Assembly (NCBI RefSeq): GCF_014200505.1
Contig: NZ_JACHBX010000001.1
Coordinates: forward strand, 744,001-808,000
DNA: 64,000 bases
Reading direction: 5' to 3'
Source: Massilia aurea
Lineage (GTDB): Bacteria > Pseudomonadota > Gammaproteobacteria > Burkholderiales > Burkholderiaceae_D
Below are positions 54,879-63,945 of this stretch, in pieces. Position numbers and translations under genes: made by a program. Position 1 is the stretch's first letter. Every line of letters begins with the position of its first letter. The notes beneath the pieces are model-generated. The model was given only the letters and a program-made list of their open reading frames with translations, was not told the DNA's origin and did no database searches.

Positions 54879-56101
54879 ACATGATGCGCGACGACAGCTT
54901 GCCACGCGCTTTTGCGCAGGTACGTACCCGTTCGCTGGAACTGGCCGAGGGCTTGTCCGACGAAGACTGCGTCGCGCAGTCGATGCCGGACGCGAGCCCG
55001 ATGAAATGGCATCTGGCGCACACGACGTGGTTTTTTGAAACCTTCATCCTCGAACCGCGCGAAGCCAACTTTGCGCCGTTTCATCCGGCGTTCCGGGTGT
55101 TCTTCAACTCCTACTACAACGGCGTGGGCAACAAGCATCCGCGCGCCCAGCGCGGGCTGTTGACGCGACCTGGCATGCGTGTCGTCAGGGACTACCGCGC
55201 GAATGTCGACCGCCGCATCGCCGATTTGCTCGCCGGCGGCATTGACGAGTCGCTGGCCACGCTGATCGAACTGGGCCTGCAGCACGAACAGCAGCACCAG
55301 GAACTGATGCTCACCGACGTCAAGCACCTGCTGGCGCAAAATCCGCTGTACCCGGCGTATGCGACGGACGCCATGGCGCCGTCCGCGCCGGCCGAGCCGC
55401 TGGCCTGGCTCGATTTCGAAGGTGGCCTGGCCGAGGCCGGCTATGGCGGCAAGGGCTTTTGCTTCGATAACGAATTGCCGCGCCACCGCACCTATGTGGC
55501 GCCGTTCGCGCTGGCCTCGCGCCTGGTCACCAATGGCGAATACCGCGCGTTCATCGAGGCCGGTGGCTACCGCGATCCGGCGCTGTGGCTGGCCGAAGGC
55601 TGGGACCGCGTTAACAGTGGCGAGATCACCCAGCCGCTGTACTGGGTGGAGCAGGCCGATGGCTGGTACGAATTCACGCTGCACGGCCTGCAACCGCTCG
55701 ATGCCGAGCGGCCCGTCACGCACATCTCGATGTACGAGGCGGATGCATTCGCCCGCTGGTCGGGCGCGCGCCTGCCGACCGAATTCGAGTGGGAATTCGC
55801 GGCGCGCCAGGCCTGCCTGGGCAGCGGCCCGGCCCATCATCCGGACGCTGCCAGCGGCGCCGGCCTGCAACAGATGTTCGGCGCCTGCTGGCAGTGGACC
55901 AGCAGTAGCTACGCACCATATCCCGGCTTCGCACCGGCCCCGGGCGCCATCGGCGAATACAACGGCAAGTTCATGATCAACCAGTATGTCCTGCGCGGCT
56001 CGTCCTGCGCCACGCCAGGCGGTCACGCACGGCCCAGCTACCGCAACTTCTTCCCGACAGGCGCGCGCTGGCAATTTTCCGGCATTCGCCTCGCCCGATG
56101 A
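54875..56101 (+). CDS. egtB: EgtB-family sulfoxide (or selenoxide) synthase
   Basis: 408 residues. A DinB-like N-terminal domain carries the iron triad His49 (WHLAHTTW), His137 and His141 (HEQQHQE), followed by the FGE-sulfatase/C-type-lectin domain with LPTEFEWEFAA, FGACWQWTSS and VLRGSSCATPGGHARPSYRN. In ergothioneine synthesis it joins hercynine to a cysteine or gamma-glutamylcysteine thiol. The selenoneine enzyme SenA belongs to the same family, so the substrate is not settled by family membership. No egtA, egtC, egtE or senB is in the window. It overlaps yihY by 4 bases. Confidence 0.9.
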   Translation: MNMMRDDSLPRAFAQVRTRSLELAEGLSDEDCVAQSMPDASPMKWHLAHTTWFFETFILEPREANFAPFHPAFRVFFNSYYNGVGNKHPRAQRGLLTRPGMRVVRDYRANVDRRIADLLAGGIDESLATLIELGLQHEQQHQELMLTDVKHLLAQNPLYPAYATDAMAPSAPAEPLAWLDFEGGLAEAGYGGKGFCFDNELPRHRTYVAPFALASRLVTNGEYRAFIEAGGYRDPALWLAEGWDRVNSGEITQPLYWVEQADGWYEFTLHGLQPLDAERPVTHISMYEADAFARWSGARLPTEFEWEFAARQACLGSGPAHHPDAASGAGLQQMFGACWQWTSSSYAPYPGFAPAPGAIGEYNGKFMINQYVLRGSSCATPGGHARPSYRNFFPTGARWQFSGIRLAR

Positions 56102-57039
56102 GTCGTCGGCGTGACTGGACGGCGCGCCTGAAAGATCAGCGCGCCAATGTCTACATCCTGAATCATCCGCTCAAGTTCACGCTGCAAGTCCTGAAGGGGT
56201 TCCGCGCCAACCAGGGCTTGCTGCTGGCGGGCGCCGTGGCCTATTACGCGCTGCTGTCGATCGTGCCGTTTTTGATGCTGGTGATGGTGGTGCTGTCGCA
56301 CTTCATCAACCCGACCGAGTTGCTGGAAACGCTCAGCCGCTACCTGCAATTGCTGGTGCCGGGGCAGTCGGCGCCGATCGTGGCCGAGGTGGCGCACTTT
56401 CTGGATGACCGGCAACTCATCACCTGGGTGCTGGCGGTGACGATGCTGTTCTTCAGTTCGCTTGCCTTCACGGTGCTGGAAAACGCGATGAGCGTGATTT
56501 TCGTGCACCGCGTGGCGATCCGGCGTCGGCATTACCTGGTGTCGGCCGTGCTGCCGTACTGCTACATCCTGGCGTTGGGCGTGGGCATCATGGTCGTCAC
56601 GCTCGTGGCGGGCGCGCTGCAGGTCATGGGACGCGAAAGCGTGTGGCTGTTCAACTATGAGTGGTCGCTGAACGGCGTGTCGGGTGCGCTGCTGTATCTG
56701 CTGGGGCTGATCGGCGAGATTCTCGTGCTCACGTCGATCTACCTGGTAATGCCGGTGGGCCGGCTGTCGATATGGCACGCCGCCATCGGTGGCGTGACGG
56801 CAGCGCTGCTGTGGGAAGCGGCGCGCCACATTCTGGTCTGGTATTTCTCGACGCTGTCGCAGGTGAACCTAGTGTATGGCTCGATGACGACGGCCATCGT
56901 CGTCATGTTTTCGCTGGAGATCGCAGCCACGCTGCTGCTGCTGGGTGCGCAGGTGATTGCGGAGTACGAGCGGGTCGGCCTGGTGCCCGATGATGCGGCG
57001 CAAGACCCAATGACAACGGCGCCAGACGCAGCCCGGTAA
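56098..57039 (+). CDS. yihY: YihY/BrkB-family inner-membrane protein
   Basis: 313 residues, about six membrane helices; AGAVAYYALLSIVPFLMLVM near residue 40 and WHAAIGGVTAALLWEAARHI with YGSMTTAIVVMFSLEIAATL later are the family hallmarks. YihY proteins were once thought to be RNase BN; their function is still uncertain. Translationally coupled to egtB, which is an unusual context. Confidence 0.9.
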   Translation: MSRRRDWTARLKDQRANVYILNHPLKFTLQVLKGFRANQGLLLAGAVAYYALLSIVPFLMLVMVVLSHFINPTELLETLSRYLQLLVPGQSAPIVAEVAHFLDDRQLITWVLAVTMLFFSSLAFTVLENAMSVIFVHRVAIRRRHYLVSAVLPYCYILALGVGIMVVTLVAGALQVMGRESVWLFNYEWSLNGVSGALLYLLGLIGEILVLTSIYLVMPVGRLSIWHAAIGGVTAALLWEAARHILVWYFSTLSQVNLVYGSMTTAIVVMFSLEIAATLLLLGAQVIAEYERVGLVPDDAAQDPMTTAPDAAR

Positions 57040-57089
57040 GTTCAGGGTGCTCCTGGCGCCGTTGGGGGCGCTACTGGCCAGCCACTGGC

Positions 57090-58052
57090 TTACTTGTCGT
57101 CCTTCTTGGTGATGAACACGCTGGCGATACAGCTACCGGCGATCAGCACCGCCACGACGGTCAGCGAAGCCTGCACTGGCACGTGGTACCACGGCATGAT
57201 CAGCATCTTGACACCGATGAAGGTCAGGACCATCGCCAGGCCATACTTGAGCAGGTGGAAGCGGTCAGCCACGTCTACCAGCAGGAAGTACAGTGCACGC
57301 AAACCCAGGATTGCGAACATGTTCGACGTGAACACGATGAACGGATCGGTCGTGATCGCGAAGATGGCCGGGATCGAGTCGACCGCGAACACCAGGTCGG
57401 TCACTTCGATCAGGATCAGCACCAGGAACAGCGGGGTGACAAAGCGCACACCGTTGATCCGCACGAAGAACTTCTCGCCGTGGTCGCCTTCGGACACTTT
57501 CAGGTGCCTGCGGGCAAACTTCAGGATCGGGTTGTTGACCACGTCCGGTTCAGCATCGACGGCCACCAGCATGCGGATACCAGTGAACAGCAGGAATGCG
57601 CCGAACAGGTACAGCACCCAGCTGAATTCACTCACGACCCAGGCACCGGCGCTGATCATGATGGCGCGCATGATGATCGCACCGAGCACACCGTAGATAA
57701 GGACGCGGCGCTGGTATTGCTGCGGCACCTGGAACGCGGTAAAGATCAGCAGGAACACGAACACGTTATCGACCGACAGCGCTTTCTCGATCAGGTAGCC
57801 AGAGAAGAACTCCAGCGCTTTCTGGTCAGCGATTTCCGAGCCGACGCTGCCTTTCAGATACCACCAGAGGCCGGCGTTGAACAGCAGGGCCATGCTGACC
57901 CAGACCAGCGACCAGATACCCGCTTCCTTGACGCTGACCTTGTGCGCCTTGTTACCGCCAAAGACGAACAGGTCGAGCGCCAGCATCACCAGCACGAAGC
58001 CGACGAAGCCAGCCCACATCATGGGGCTTGCAATTGTTTCCAGACCGTTCAT
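57090..58052 (-). CDS. TerC/Alx-family membrane protein
   Basis: 320 residues, about nine helices. GYLIEKALSVDNVFVFLLIF and VLILIEVTDLVFAVDSIPAIFAIT are the two acidic signature segments of TerC-type proteins, implicated in Mn2+ export or metal homeostasis in E. coli Alx and others. There is no recognisable yybP-ykoY leader in the spacer. It is divergent from an nhaR-like gene. Confidence 0.92.
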   Translation of the reverse strand: MNGLETIASPMMWAGFVGFVLVMLALDLFVFGGNKAHKVSVKEAGIWSLVWVSMALLFNAGLWWYLKGSVGSEIADQKALEFFSGYLIEKALSVDNVFVFLLIFTAFQVPQQYQRRVLIYGVLGAIIMRAIMISAGAWVVSEFSWVLYLFGAFLLFTGIRMLVAVDAEPDVVNNPILKFARRHLKVSEGDHGEKFFVRINGVRFVTPLFLVLILIEVTDLVFAVDSIPAIFAITTDPFIVFTSNMFAILGLRALYFLLVDVADRFHLLKYGLAMVLTFIGVKMLIMPWYHVPVQASLTVVAVLIAGSCIASVFITKKDDK

Positions 58053-58143
58053 GGCTTGCTCCCTTCATGGCGCATCGCATGCGGCCGGTTGCCCTGCGCC
58101 CGTGCGCAGGAATGGTGGACAGGATGTGTCATTGGTATGGCAC

Positions 58144-58173
58144 CTATAGTTTGTGGTGAAGGCTTGACTATAG
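58144..58173. promoter_or_regulatory. Inverted repeat in the terC/nhaR divergent spacer
   Basis: CTATAGT (58144-58150) and ACTATAG (58167-58173) are perfect 7-bp inverted arms separated by 16 bases. The location between divergent terC-like and LysR-type genes fits a LysR operator. Confidence 0.45.
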
Positions 58174-58263
58174 GGGACAGTGAAGCATCGTACAAATCGA
58201 ATATAATTTCATATAACATCGAATTTAACGATGTATTGAACAGTCCACGTTATTGGAGAATCC

Positions 58264-59160
58264 ATGTCCGCGCTGAACTACAAACACCTGCGTTACTTCT
58301 GGATGGTGGCCAAGACCGGCAGCATCGCCAAGGCCGCCTCGCAGCTGAACCTGACACCCCATTCGATTTCCGGGCAACTGTCCGAATTCGCCGATGCGCT
58401 GGGCGTGGCGCTGTTTCGCAAGTCGGGCCGCAGCCTCGAGCTGACCGACACGGGCCGCCGTATCGTCAGCTACGCCGAGACGATCTTCAGCACCGGCGAC
58501 GAATTGCTCGAACTGGTGCGCGACAAAAGCTTCGCCACGATGTCGTTTCGGATTGGCTGCGCCGATTCGGTGTCGAAGCTCATTGCCTGCCAACTGGTGG
58601 AGCCGGCATTGAAGCTCAAGGAACCGGTGCGGCTGATCTGCCGCGAAGGGCGGCTCGACAGCCTGATCGGCGACCTGGCCGTGCACCGGCTCGACCTGGT
58701 CATTGCCGACCGGCCGATTCCCGGGCATTTCAGCGTGCGCGCCTATAACCACCTGCTGGGCCAGAGTCCGATGACGGCGCTGTGCACGCAGGCGCTGGCG
58801 GCGACGTTCGACCAGCCGTTTCCGGCCTGTCTGCACAATGCGCCGATGCTCTTGCCGGGAGAGGATTTCGCGATCCACCAGCGCCTGTTGCGCTGGCTGG
58901 AGCAGGCCGAGGTGCATCCGCACATCGTCGGCGAATTCGACGACAGCGCAATGATGAATGCGTTCGGCCAGTCAGGGGCAGGGGTGTTCTTCGTGCCGAC
59001 GGTGATTGCGGCGCAGGTGAGCCAGCAATACCAGGTGGTGGCGCTGGGCCAGATCGATGGCGTGGTGGAGCAGGTGTATGCGATCACCACCGAACGCCGG
59101 ATGAGTCATCCGGCCACGGTGGCGATCAGTACGCTGGCGCGCGACAAGCTGTTCGTTTGA
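58264..59160 (+). CDS. nhaR: LysR-family regulator, NhaR-like
   Basis: 298 residues. Its N-terminus SALNYKHLRYFWMVAKTGSI followed by AKAASQLNLTPHSISGQLSEF is close to NhaR, the Na+-responsive activator; the rest is a shorter effector domain with MSFRIGCADSVSKLIA. A TTGGAGAA site precedes the ATG. It may regulate the divergent terC-like gene. Convergent with selD, 18 bases apart. Confidence 0.87.
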   Translation: MSALNYKHLRYFWMVAKTGSIAKAASQLNLTPHSISGQLSEFADALGVALFRKSGRSLELTDTGRRIVSYAETIFSTGDELLELVRDKSFATMSFRIGCADSVSKLIACQLVEPALKLKEPVRLICREGRLDSLIGDLAVHRLDLVIADRPIPGHFSVRAYNHLLGQSPMTALCTQALAATFDQPFPACLHNAPMLLPGEDFAIHQRLLRWLEQAEVHPHIVGEFDDSAMMNAFGQSGAGVFFVPTVIAAQVSQQYQVVALGQIDGVVEQVYAITTERRMSHPATVAISTLARDKLFV

Positions 59161-59178
59161 TGCGCGCCATGGCTGGCG

Positions 59179-60234
59179 TTACGGCTTGACGCTGATACCC
59201 GGCTCGCCGGCAGCCATGCGGCCGATGATCGCTGCGTCGGCAAAGCCTTCACGCGCGAACAGCGCCAGCACCTCGTCGGCGGCCGCGGGATCACAGGCCA
59301 CCAGCAGGCCGCCCGAGGTCTGCGGATCGGTCAGCAGGGCGCGCTGCTCGGGCAGGATCGCCGCGTCGAGCTGCACATCCTTGCCATACGCTTCCCAGTT
59401 GCGCCCGGATGCACCCGTGAAGTAGCCATCCTGCGCCAGTTGCAGCACGCCCGGCAGCAGCGGGATGTTCGGCATGTCCAGCGTGGCATGCAGCTTCGCG
59501 CCGCGCGACAGTTCGAGCAAGTGCCCCAGCAGGCCAAAGCCGGTGACGTCGGTCAGTGCGTGCACGCCCGGCATGTCGGCCAGCAGGCGCCCGGGTTTGT
59601 TCAGCTTGGTCGTGTTGGCGATCATTGCTGCGTAGCCGTCAGCGCCCAGCTTGTCTTTCTTGAGCGCCGCCGACAGCACGCCCACGCCCAGCGGCTTGCC
59701 GAGGATGAGCACGTCGCCATCGCGGGCATCGGCATTGCGTTTGACTTTCGATGGATGCACGAGGCCCAGCACGACCAGGCCATAGATCGGCTCGACCGAA
59801 TCGATCGTGTGGCCGCCCGCAATCGGAATGCCCGCTTCGGCGCAGATCGACTCGCCACCGCGCAGGATCTGCCCGATCGTGTCGAGCGGCAGCTTGTTGA
59901 TCGGCATGCCGACCAGCGCCAGCGCCATGATTGGCGTGCCGCCCATCGCATACACGTCCGAAATCGCATTGGTGGCGGCAATGCGGCCGAAGTCGAACGG
60001 GTCGTCGACGATCGGCATGAAGAAGTCGGTCGTGGCGATCAGGGCCTGTTCATCGTTGAGCTTGTAGACCGCAGCGTCATCGGCCGTCTCGATGCCAACC
60101 ATCAATTCCTTGGGCACGGGGAAGCCGTGCGACGACTTCAGGATCTCGGCCAGCACGCCGGGCGCGATCTTGCAGCCGCAGCCGCCGCCGTGCGAGAACG
60201 AAGTGAGTTTGATGGGTTGGTCGCTGGTGCTCAT
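59179..60234 (-). CDS. selD: Selenide, water dikinase
   Basis: 351 residues. Makes selenophosphate from selenide and ATP for selenocysteine, selenouridine in tRNA, or selenosugar pathways. The catalytic loop is SFSHGGGCGCKIAPG with Cys19, Cys21 and Lys22, matching E. coli Cys17/Cys19/Lys20. ATP/Mg elements ETADDAAVYKL, ATTDFFMPIVDDPFDFGRIA and GGHTIDSVEPIYGL are present. The ATG at 60234 gives the canonical N-terminus. No selU, selA, selB or senB is in the window, so its user pathway is not visible. Confidence 0.95.
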   Translation of the reverse strand: MSTSDQPIKLTSFSHGGGCGCKIAPGVLAEILKSSHGFPVPKELMVGIETADDAAVYKLNDEQALIATTDFFMPIVDDPFDFGRIAATNAISDVYAMGGTPIMALALVGMPINKLPLDTIGQILRGGESICAEAGIPIAGGHTIDSVEPIYGLVVLGLVHPSKVKRNADARDGDVLILGKPLGVGVLSAALKKDKLGADGYAAMIANTTKLNKPGRLLADMPGVHALTDVTGFGLLGHLLELSRGAKLHATLDMPNIPLLPGVLQLAQDGYFTGASGRNWEAYGKDVQLDAAILPEQRALLTDPQTSGGLLVACDPAAADEVLALFAREGFADAAIIGRMAAGEPGISVKP

Positions 60235-60341
60235 GGGATGTCCGGTAATCGTTGATCGTCTTGGATTATCCACCATGTGGCGTGGACGTGCATGGCATAC
60301 GGGCCAATACACCTGTGAGGCCCACGAAAAATGCCTGCCGG

Positions 60342-60457
60342 CGTAGGGTGGGCGGGTTTCCCGCCCACGCGTTCAACACGTCTTGGCACACCACGGAGCG
60401 ACATTCATTTGAACGCGTGGACGGCATAGCCGACTGCGCGTCCCGGTCCACCCTACG
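60342..60457. repeat. Second inverted pair of REP-like palindromes
   Basis: The forward copy (60342-60376) begins CGTAGGGTGGGCGGG and ends CCCACGCGTTCAA. The reverse copy (60409-60457) begins TTGAACGCGTGGACGG and ends TCCACCCTACG, with a longer, imperfect loop. It fills most of the 308-base spacer between selD and the helicase terminator; the rest shows nothing further. Confidence 0.75.
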
Positions 60458-60493
60458 TCATGCCAAGTTGGTTCGAACGCGCAGACGACGCCC

Positions 60494-60523
60494 ATAAAAA
60501 AACGGCTGCCGAAGCAGCCGTTT
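60494..60523 (-). terminator. Rho-independent terminator of the rhlE gene
   Basis: On the minus strand: AAACGGCTGC, loop TTCG, GCAGCCGTTT and a T-run. The UUCG tetraloop and run of Ts make it strong; it lies 20 bases after the helicase stop. Confidence 0.92.
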
Positions 60524-60542
60524 CTTGATTCACGCAGGGTGA

Positions 60543-62096
60543 TTACTCACCAAACGAACGACGCACGCCGTCCGCCGAACGTGGGTGGGCACCCTTGTAG
60601 CCGCCTTCGCGACGGGCCGGCTGGCCTTCACGTGGGGCGCTGAAACGGTTGCCGTCACGTGGCGCGCTTGGCGCACGTGGTGCTGCGCCTGGTGCGCGGG
60701 CCGGGCCGGCTTCACGTGGGCCACGGTCAGCATAACGGCTTTCCGACGGGGCGCCACGGGCGCCGCTCGGTGCGCGGTCGGCGTAGCCTTCACGCGCGCC
60801 GGATGGCTTCGAGAAACCGCGCGATGCCGGCTTGGCCGACGGGCTGCGGCCGTCGCCTGGCTTCCAGCCAGCGCGGGCTGGTGCTGCAGCGCGCTTTGGC
60901 TCGAAACCTTCGACGACAGCGACCGGGATCGGCTGGCGCGTGAAACGCTCGATGCGGCGCACGTTCATGCTTTCGGCGTGGTTCACCAGCGAGACGGCGA
61001 CACCGTTACGGCCAGCGCGACCGGTACGGCCGATGCGGTGGACGTAGTCTTCCGGGAACTTCGGCAGGTCGTAGTTGACGACGTGCGTGATGCTTGGCAC
61101 GTCGATGCCGCGCGCGGCGACGTCGGTTGCGACCAGCACCTTGATGCTGCCACGGCGCATGCTGTCCAGCGTGCGGTTACGGGCGCCCTGGTGCATGTCG
61201 CCATGCAGTGCGGCAGCAGCGAAACCGGCGATGTTCAGGCGGTCGGCGATCGTGTCGGCGTCACGCTTGGTGGCGGTGAAGACCACGGCCTGGTCCATCG
61301 ATTCGTCGCGCAGCAGGTGGTCCAGCAGGCGATTCTTGTGCGACAGGTCGTCGACGAAGTGGACGCGCTGCGAGATGTTCTCGTGGCGGTTGGTCGCGCT
61401 GGCGATCTGGATCGTCATCGGATCGGTCGTGATGCGGCGCGCCATGTTGCCGACGACGCCATCCAGCGTGGCCGAGAACAGCATGGTTTGACGGGCCGAC
61501 GGGGTCGCGGCAACGATTTTCTCGATGTCGTCGATGAAACCCATGTCCAGCATGCGGTCAGCTTCGTCGAGCACGAGGATTTCGAGCTGCGAGAAATCGA
61601 TCTTGCCCGATTCCATGTGGTCGATCAGGCGGCCTGGGGTGGCAACCAGGATTTCAGGATTCTTGGCCAGCAGTTGCATCTGTTTCGGGTACGGCATGCC
61701 GCCCAGGATCGAGACGCAGCGCAGGCGGCGCATGTGCGCCGTGTACTGTTCGGTGGCAGCCGAGACTTGCAGGGCCAGTTCGCGGGTTGGGGTCAGCACC
61801 AGCATTTTTGGCTGGGCAGCCTTGAAACGGACGCGCTCGCCTTTGGCGCGGGCAGCCTGGGCTTCTTGCGCAGCGGTCTTGCCGGCTGGCGTTTCTTCAG
61901 CGTTGGCCAGCTTGTTCAGTGCTGGCAGCATGAAGGCGGCAGTCTTGCCCGAACCGGTTTGCGACGAGACCAGCAGGTCGCGGCCGGCGATGGCGGCAGG
62001 AATGGCTTGCGCCTGGACTGGCGTAGGGGTGGTGTAACCGGTATCGGCAACAGCCTGGACGAGGGACGCGTGGAGGCCTAGGGCTTCAAAACTCAT
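60543..62096 (-). CDS. rhlE: DEAD-box RNA helicase, RhlE type
   Basis: 517 residues. Core motifs in order: TTPTPVQAQAIP (Q), SQTGSGKTAAF (I), PTRELALQVS (Ia), TPGRLIDHM (Ib), DEAD (II), SAT (III), VATDVAARGID (V) and HRIGRTGRAG (VI). The C-terminal about 130 residues are Arg/Gly/Pro/Ala-rich and basic, the RNA-binding tail of the RhlE group. An Ala/Lys insert near residue 80 is typical of betaproteobacterial members. The ATG at 62096 gives MSFEALGL. Preceded by an unusually long spacer. Confidence 0.94.
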   Translation of the reverse strand: MSFEALGLHASLVQAVADTGYTTPTPVQAQAIPAAIAGRDLLVSSQTGSGKTAAFMLPALNKLANAEETPAGKTAAQEAQAARAKGERVRFKAAQPKMLVLTPTRELALQVSAATEQYTAHMRRLRCVSILGGMPYPKQMQLLAKNPEILVATPGRLIDHMESGKIDFSQLEILVLDEADRMLDMGFIDDIEKIVAATPSARQTMLFSATLDGVVGNMARRITTDPMTIQIASATNRHENISQRVHFVDDLSHKNRLLDHLLRDESMDQAVVFTATKRDADTIADRLNIAGFAAAALHGDMHQGARNRTLDSMRRGSIKVLVATDVAARGIDVPSITHVVNYDLPKFPEDYVHRIGRTGRAGRNGVAVSLVNHAESMNVRRIERFTRQPIPVAVVEGFEPKRAAAPARAGWKPGDGRSPSAKPASRGFSKPSGAREGYADRAPSGARGAPSESRYADRGPREAGPARAPGAAPRAPSAPRDGNRFSAPREGQPARREGGYKGAHPRSADGVRRSFGE

Positions 62097-62384
62097 GTGA
62101 TCTGTACTTTCGGAATAAATCAAATACGCTCGCACGGATGGCGCGAACGAAAAAATGCAACGCGAACCAACAAACGAAATGACTCAGAATGAAAGAAATT
62201 TCGGCACAAAAGCTTTGCGCCGGGACGGTGTCTGAAAGCGACACACAGGGCGGGAGGGCTTTAGAAAGGCGCTCAAATGAGCTGCCTGGGGTTTGCGGTG
62301 CTGCTTGGATGACTGCCTTGCTGCTGCCGCATCTGGATGTTTTCAGAAACGGGCGCGATGTCGCAGTGCACAAACCGAACTATA
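62097..62384 (-). promoter_or_regulatory. Promoter and long leader of rhlE
   Basis: A TATAGT (read leftwards from 62384) with a weak GTGCAC 17 bases upstream would give a transcript with about 275 untranslated bases before rhlE. No ORF with a convincing start is seen in it. Long leaders precede several cold-inducible helicase genes. Confidence 0.4.
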
Positions 62385-62448
62385 CAGGTTTTTCGGCCTT
62401 CGTGCACGGACCCTTTGAAAATCGTATAACTGGCCCTGTGCGAAACAG

Positions 62449-62482
62449 CGGCCGGCACCCCCGTGGCGGGGATGCCGGCCGG
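62449..62482 (-). terminator. GC hairpin just after the transglycosylase gene
   Basis: GCCGGCA and TGCCGGC arms enclose an inner CCCCG/CGGGG stem, directly after the stop codon at 62486. There is no T-run, so it may be Rho-assisted or stabilise the 3' end. Confidence 0.55.
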
Positions 62483-62485
62483 AAA

Positions 62486-63808
62486 TCAGCGCTGCTTGCG
62501 CTTGGACGACGTGTTGCGGGAAATGCGCTTGCTGTCCTTGCTCACGCCAGCCTTGGTCTTGAAGCGGCTGGTGGTGCGCTTGACGATGCCGCGGTCGGCT
62601 TCGAACGCGACGACGGCGTTGTCGATGATGTTCTCGGCGATGTCGCCATGGCTCGAGGTCGAGATTTTCGGCACCAGGATCGTCGAGCCCACTTTCAGGA
62701 GCGACTGCGCCGGGATGTTGTTGGCCTGGCGGATGACTTCTGGCGTGGTGCCGAACTTCGAGGCCAGCGAAGCGATGCTCACGCGCGCACCGGTGATCTT
62801 GTGCGTGGTCCAGGTCGACAGGGCATGGCCCCATTGCGCGAGGTTCAGGTGGAATTTCTCGGCGTTTTCTTTCGGCAGCAGGATCTGGGTCTGGGCGCCG
62901 CCAATGATGACCGGCTTCTTGAACTGCGGATTGAGCGCCTTGAATTCGTCGAGCGACATTTCGGCCAGCTGGGCTGCGACTGCCAGATCGATGTCACTGG
63001 TCTTGTCGACCGTGGTGAAGTAGGGCTGGTTGTCGATGGCTGGCAGCACGACGCCATAGTTGCCCGGATTGGCGATCACGTTCTTGACCGCCTGCAGCTT
63101 TGGCACGTAGTTGCGCGTTTCCGCCGGCATCAGGTCAGCCAGGCTTTCGAAATCGGTTGGCTTGCCTTCGGCCTGGTTTTTCTTGATGGCGCGCTGCACA
63201 TTGCCTTCGCCCCAGTTATACGCAGCCAGAGCCAGCGGCCAGTCGCCGAACATCGTGTACAGGCGCTGCAGGTAGTTCAGCGCTGCATCGGTGGACGCCA
63301 CAACGCCACGGCGCTCGTCCTTGAACATATTCTGCTTGAGGTCGAAATCCTTGCCCGTACCCGGCACGAACTGCCACAGGCCGGCAGCGTTGGCGCTCGA
63401 CATGGCTTGCGGGTTGAAGGCCGATTCGATCACTGGCAGCAGTGCCAGCTCGGTCGGCATGCCGCGCTTTTCGAGCTCGGACACCACGTGGTACAGGTAA
63501 GGAGAAGCGCGGCCGGAGATACGGGACAGCGTGGCGGGATGATTGGCGTAGGCCTGGGTATGACGGGTAACGAGCGCGTTGTTCAGATCGGGAATCGCGT
63601 AGCCGCTGCGGATGCGGCCCCAGACGTCGGTTTCGCGGTATTCATCGAGTTTGGTCTGGACTTGCGAAGGTGCTGCGGTGGTGCGGCTGCCGACTGCGGC
63701 AGGCTGGACTGTGGGCAGCGAGGCTGCGTCCATGGCGAAACTGAGGGGTGACGCGGCCAGGAAGGCCAATGCAGCCAGTGCGAAGGTAGGACGTTTCGTG
63801 TTGTGCAT
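62486..63808 (-). CDS. mltD: Membrane-bound lytic transglycosylase D-like
   Basis: 440 residues. It cleaves peptidoglycan glycan strands. A signal peptide (FALAALAFLAASPLSFA) is followed by the SLT domain with catalytic Glu128 in VIESAFNPQAMSSANAAGLW, AAYNWGEGNVQRAI and NYVPKLQAVKNVIANP. C-terminal LysM-like repeats are partly degenerate (VSIASLASKFGTTPEVIRQA), ending in a Lys/Arg/Ser tail. No lipobox Cys follows the signal, so unlike E. coli MltD it is not an obvious lipoprotein. Confidence 0.9.
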   Translation of the reverse strand: MHNTKRPTFALAALAFLAASPLSFAMDAASLPTVQPAAVGSRTTAAPSQVQTKLDEYRETDVWGRIRSGYAIPDLNNALVTRHTQAYANHPATLSRISGRASPYLYHVVSELEKRGMPTELALLPVIESAFNPQAMSSANAAGLWQFVPGTGKDFDLKQNMFKDERRGVVASTDAALNYLQRLYTMFGDWPLALAAYNWGEGNVQRAIKKNQAEGKPTDFESLADLMPAETRNYVPKLQAVKNVIANPGNYGVVLPAIDNQPYFTTVDKTSDIDLAVAAQLAEMSLDEFKALNPQFKKPVIIGGAQTQILLPKENAEKFHLNLAQWGHALSTWTTHKITGARVSIASLASKFGTTPEVIRQANNIPAQSLLKVGSTILVPKISTSSHGDIAENIIDNAVVAFEADRGIVKRTTSRFKTKAGVSKDSKRISRNTSSKRKQR

Positions 63809-63945
63809 AGCTTTCCAGTGTTGCGTTCAGGAACGAACGGACCGAGGACAAGGAGGCATAGTACGTAGGGATTGTCGAGCGCGTCAAGATGTATGACGCC
63901 TTCGTTACAATAAAAATGTCCTCTAGAATCGCGTACGTTGACATC

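Noticed and set aside
54875-56101. Firm assignment of the EgtB-family gene as SenA (selenoneine synthase)
   Set aside because: Both activities occur in one family and no senB is in the window; the call stays EgtB-family with the selenium idea as a hypothesis.
58053-58263. yybP-ykoY manganese riboswitch before the terC-like gene
   Set aside because: I could not find the conserved loops of that RNA in the leader; only a 7-bp inverted repeat is present.
60585-62081. 498-codon open frame opposite rhlE
   Set aside because: Shadow of the helicase gene.
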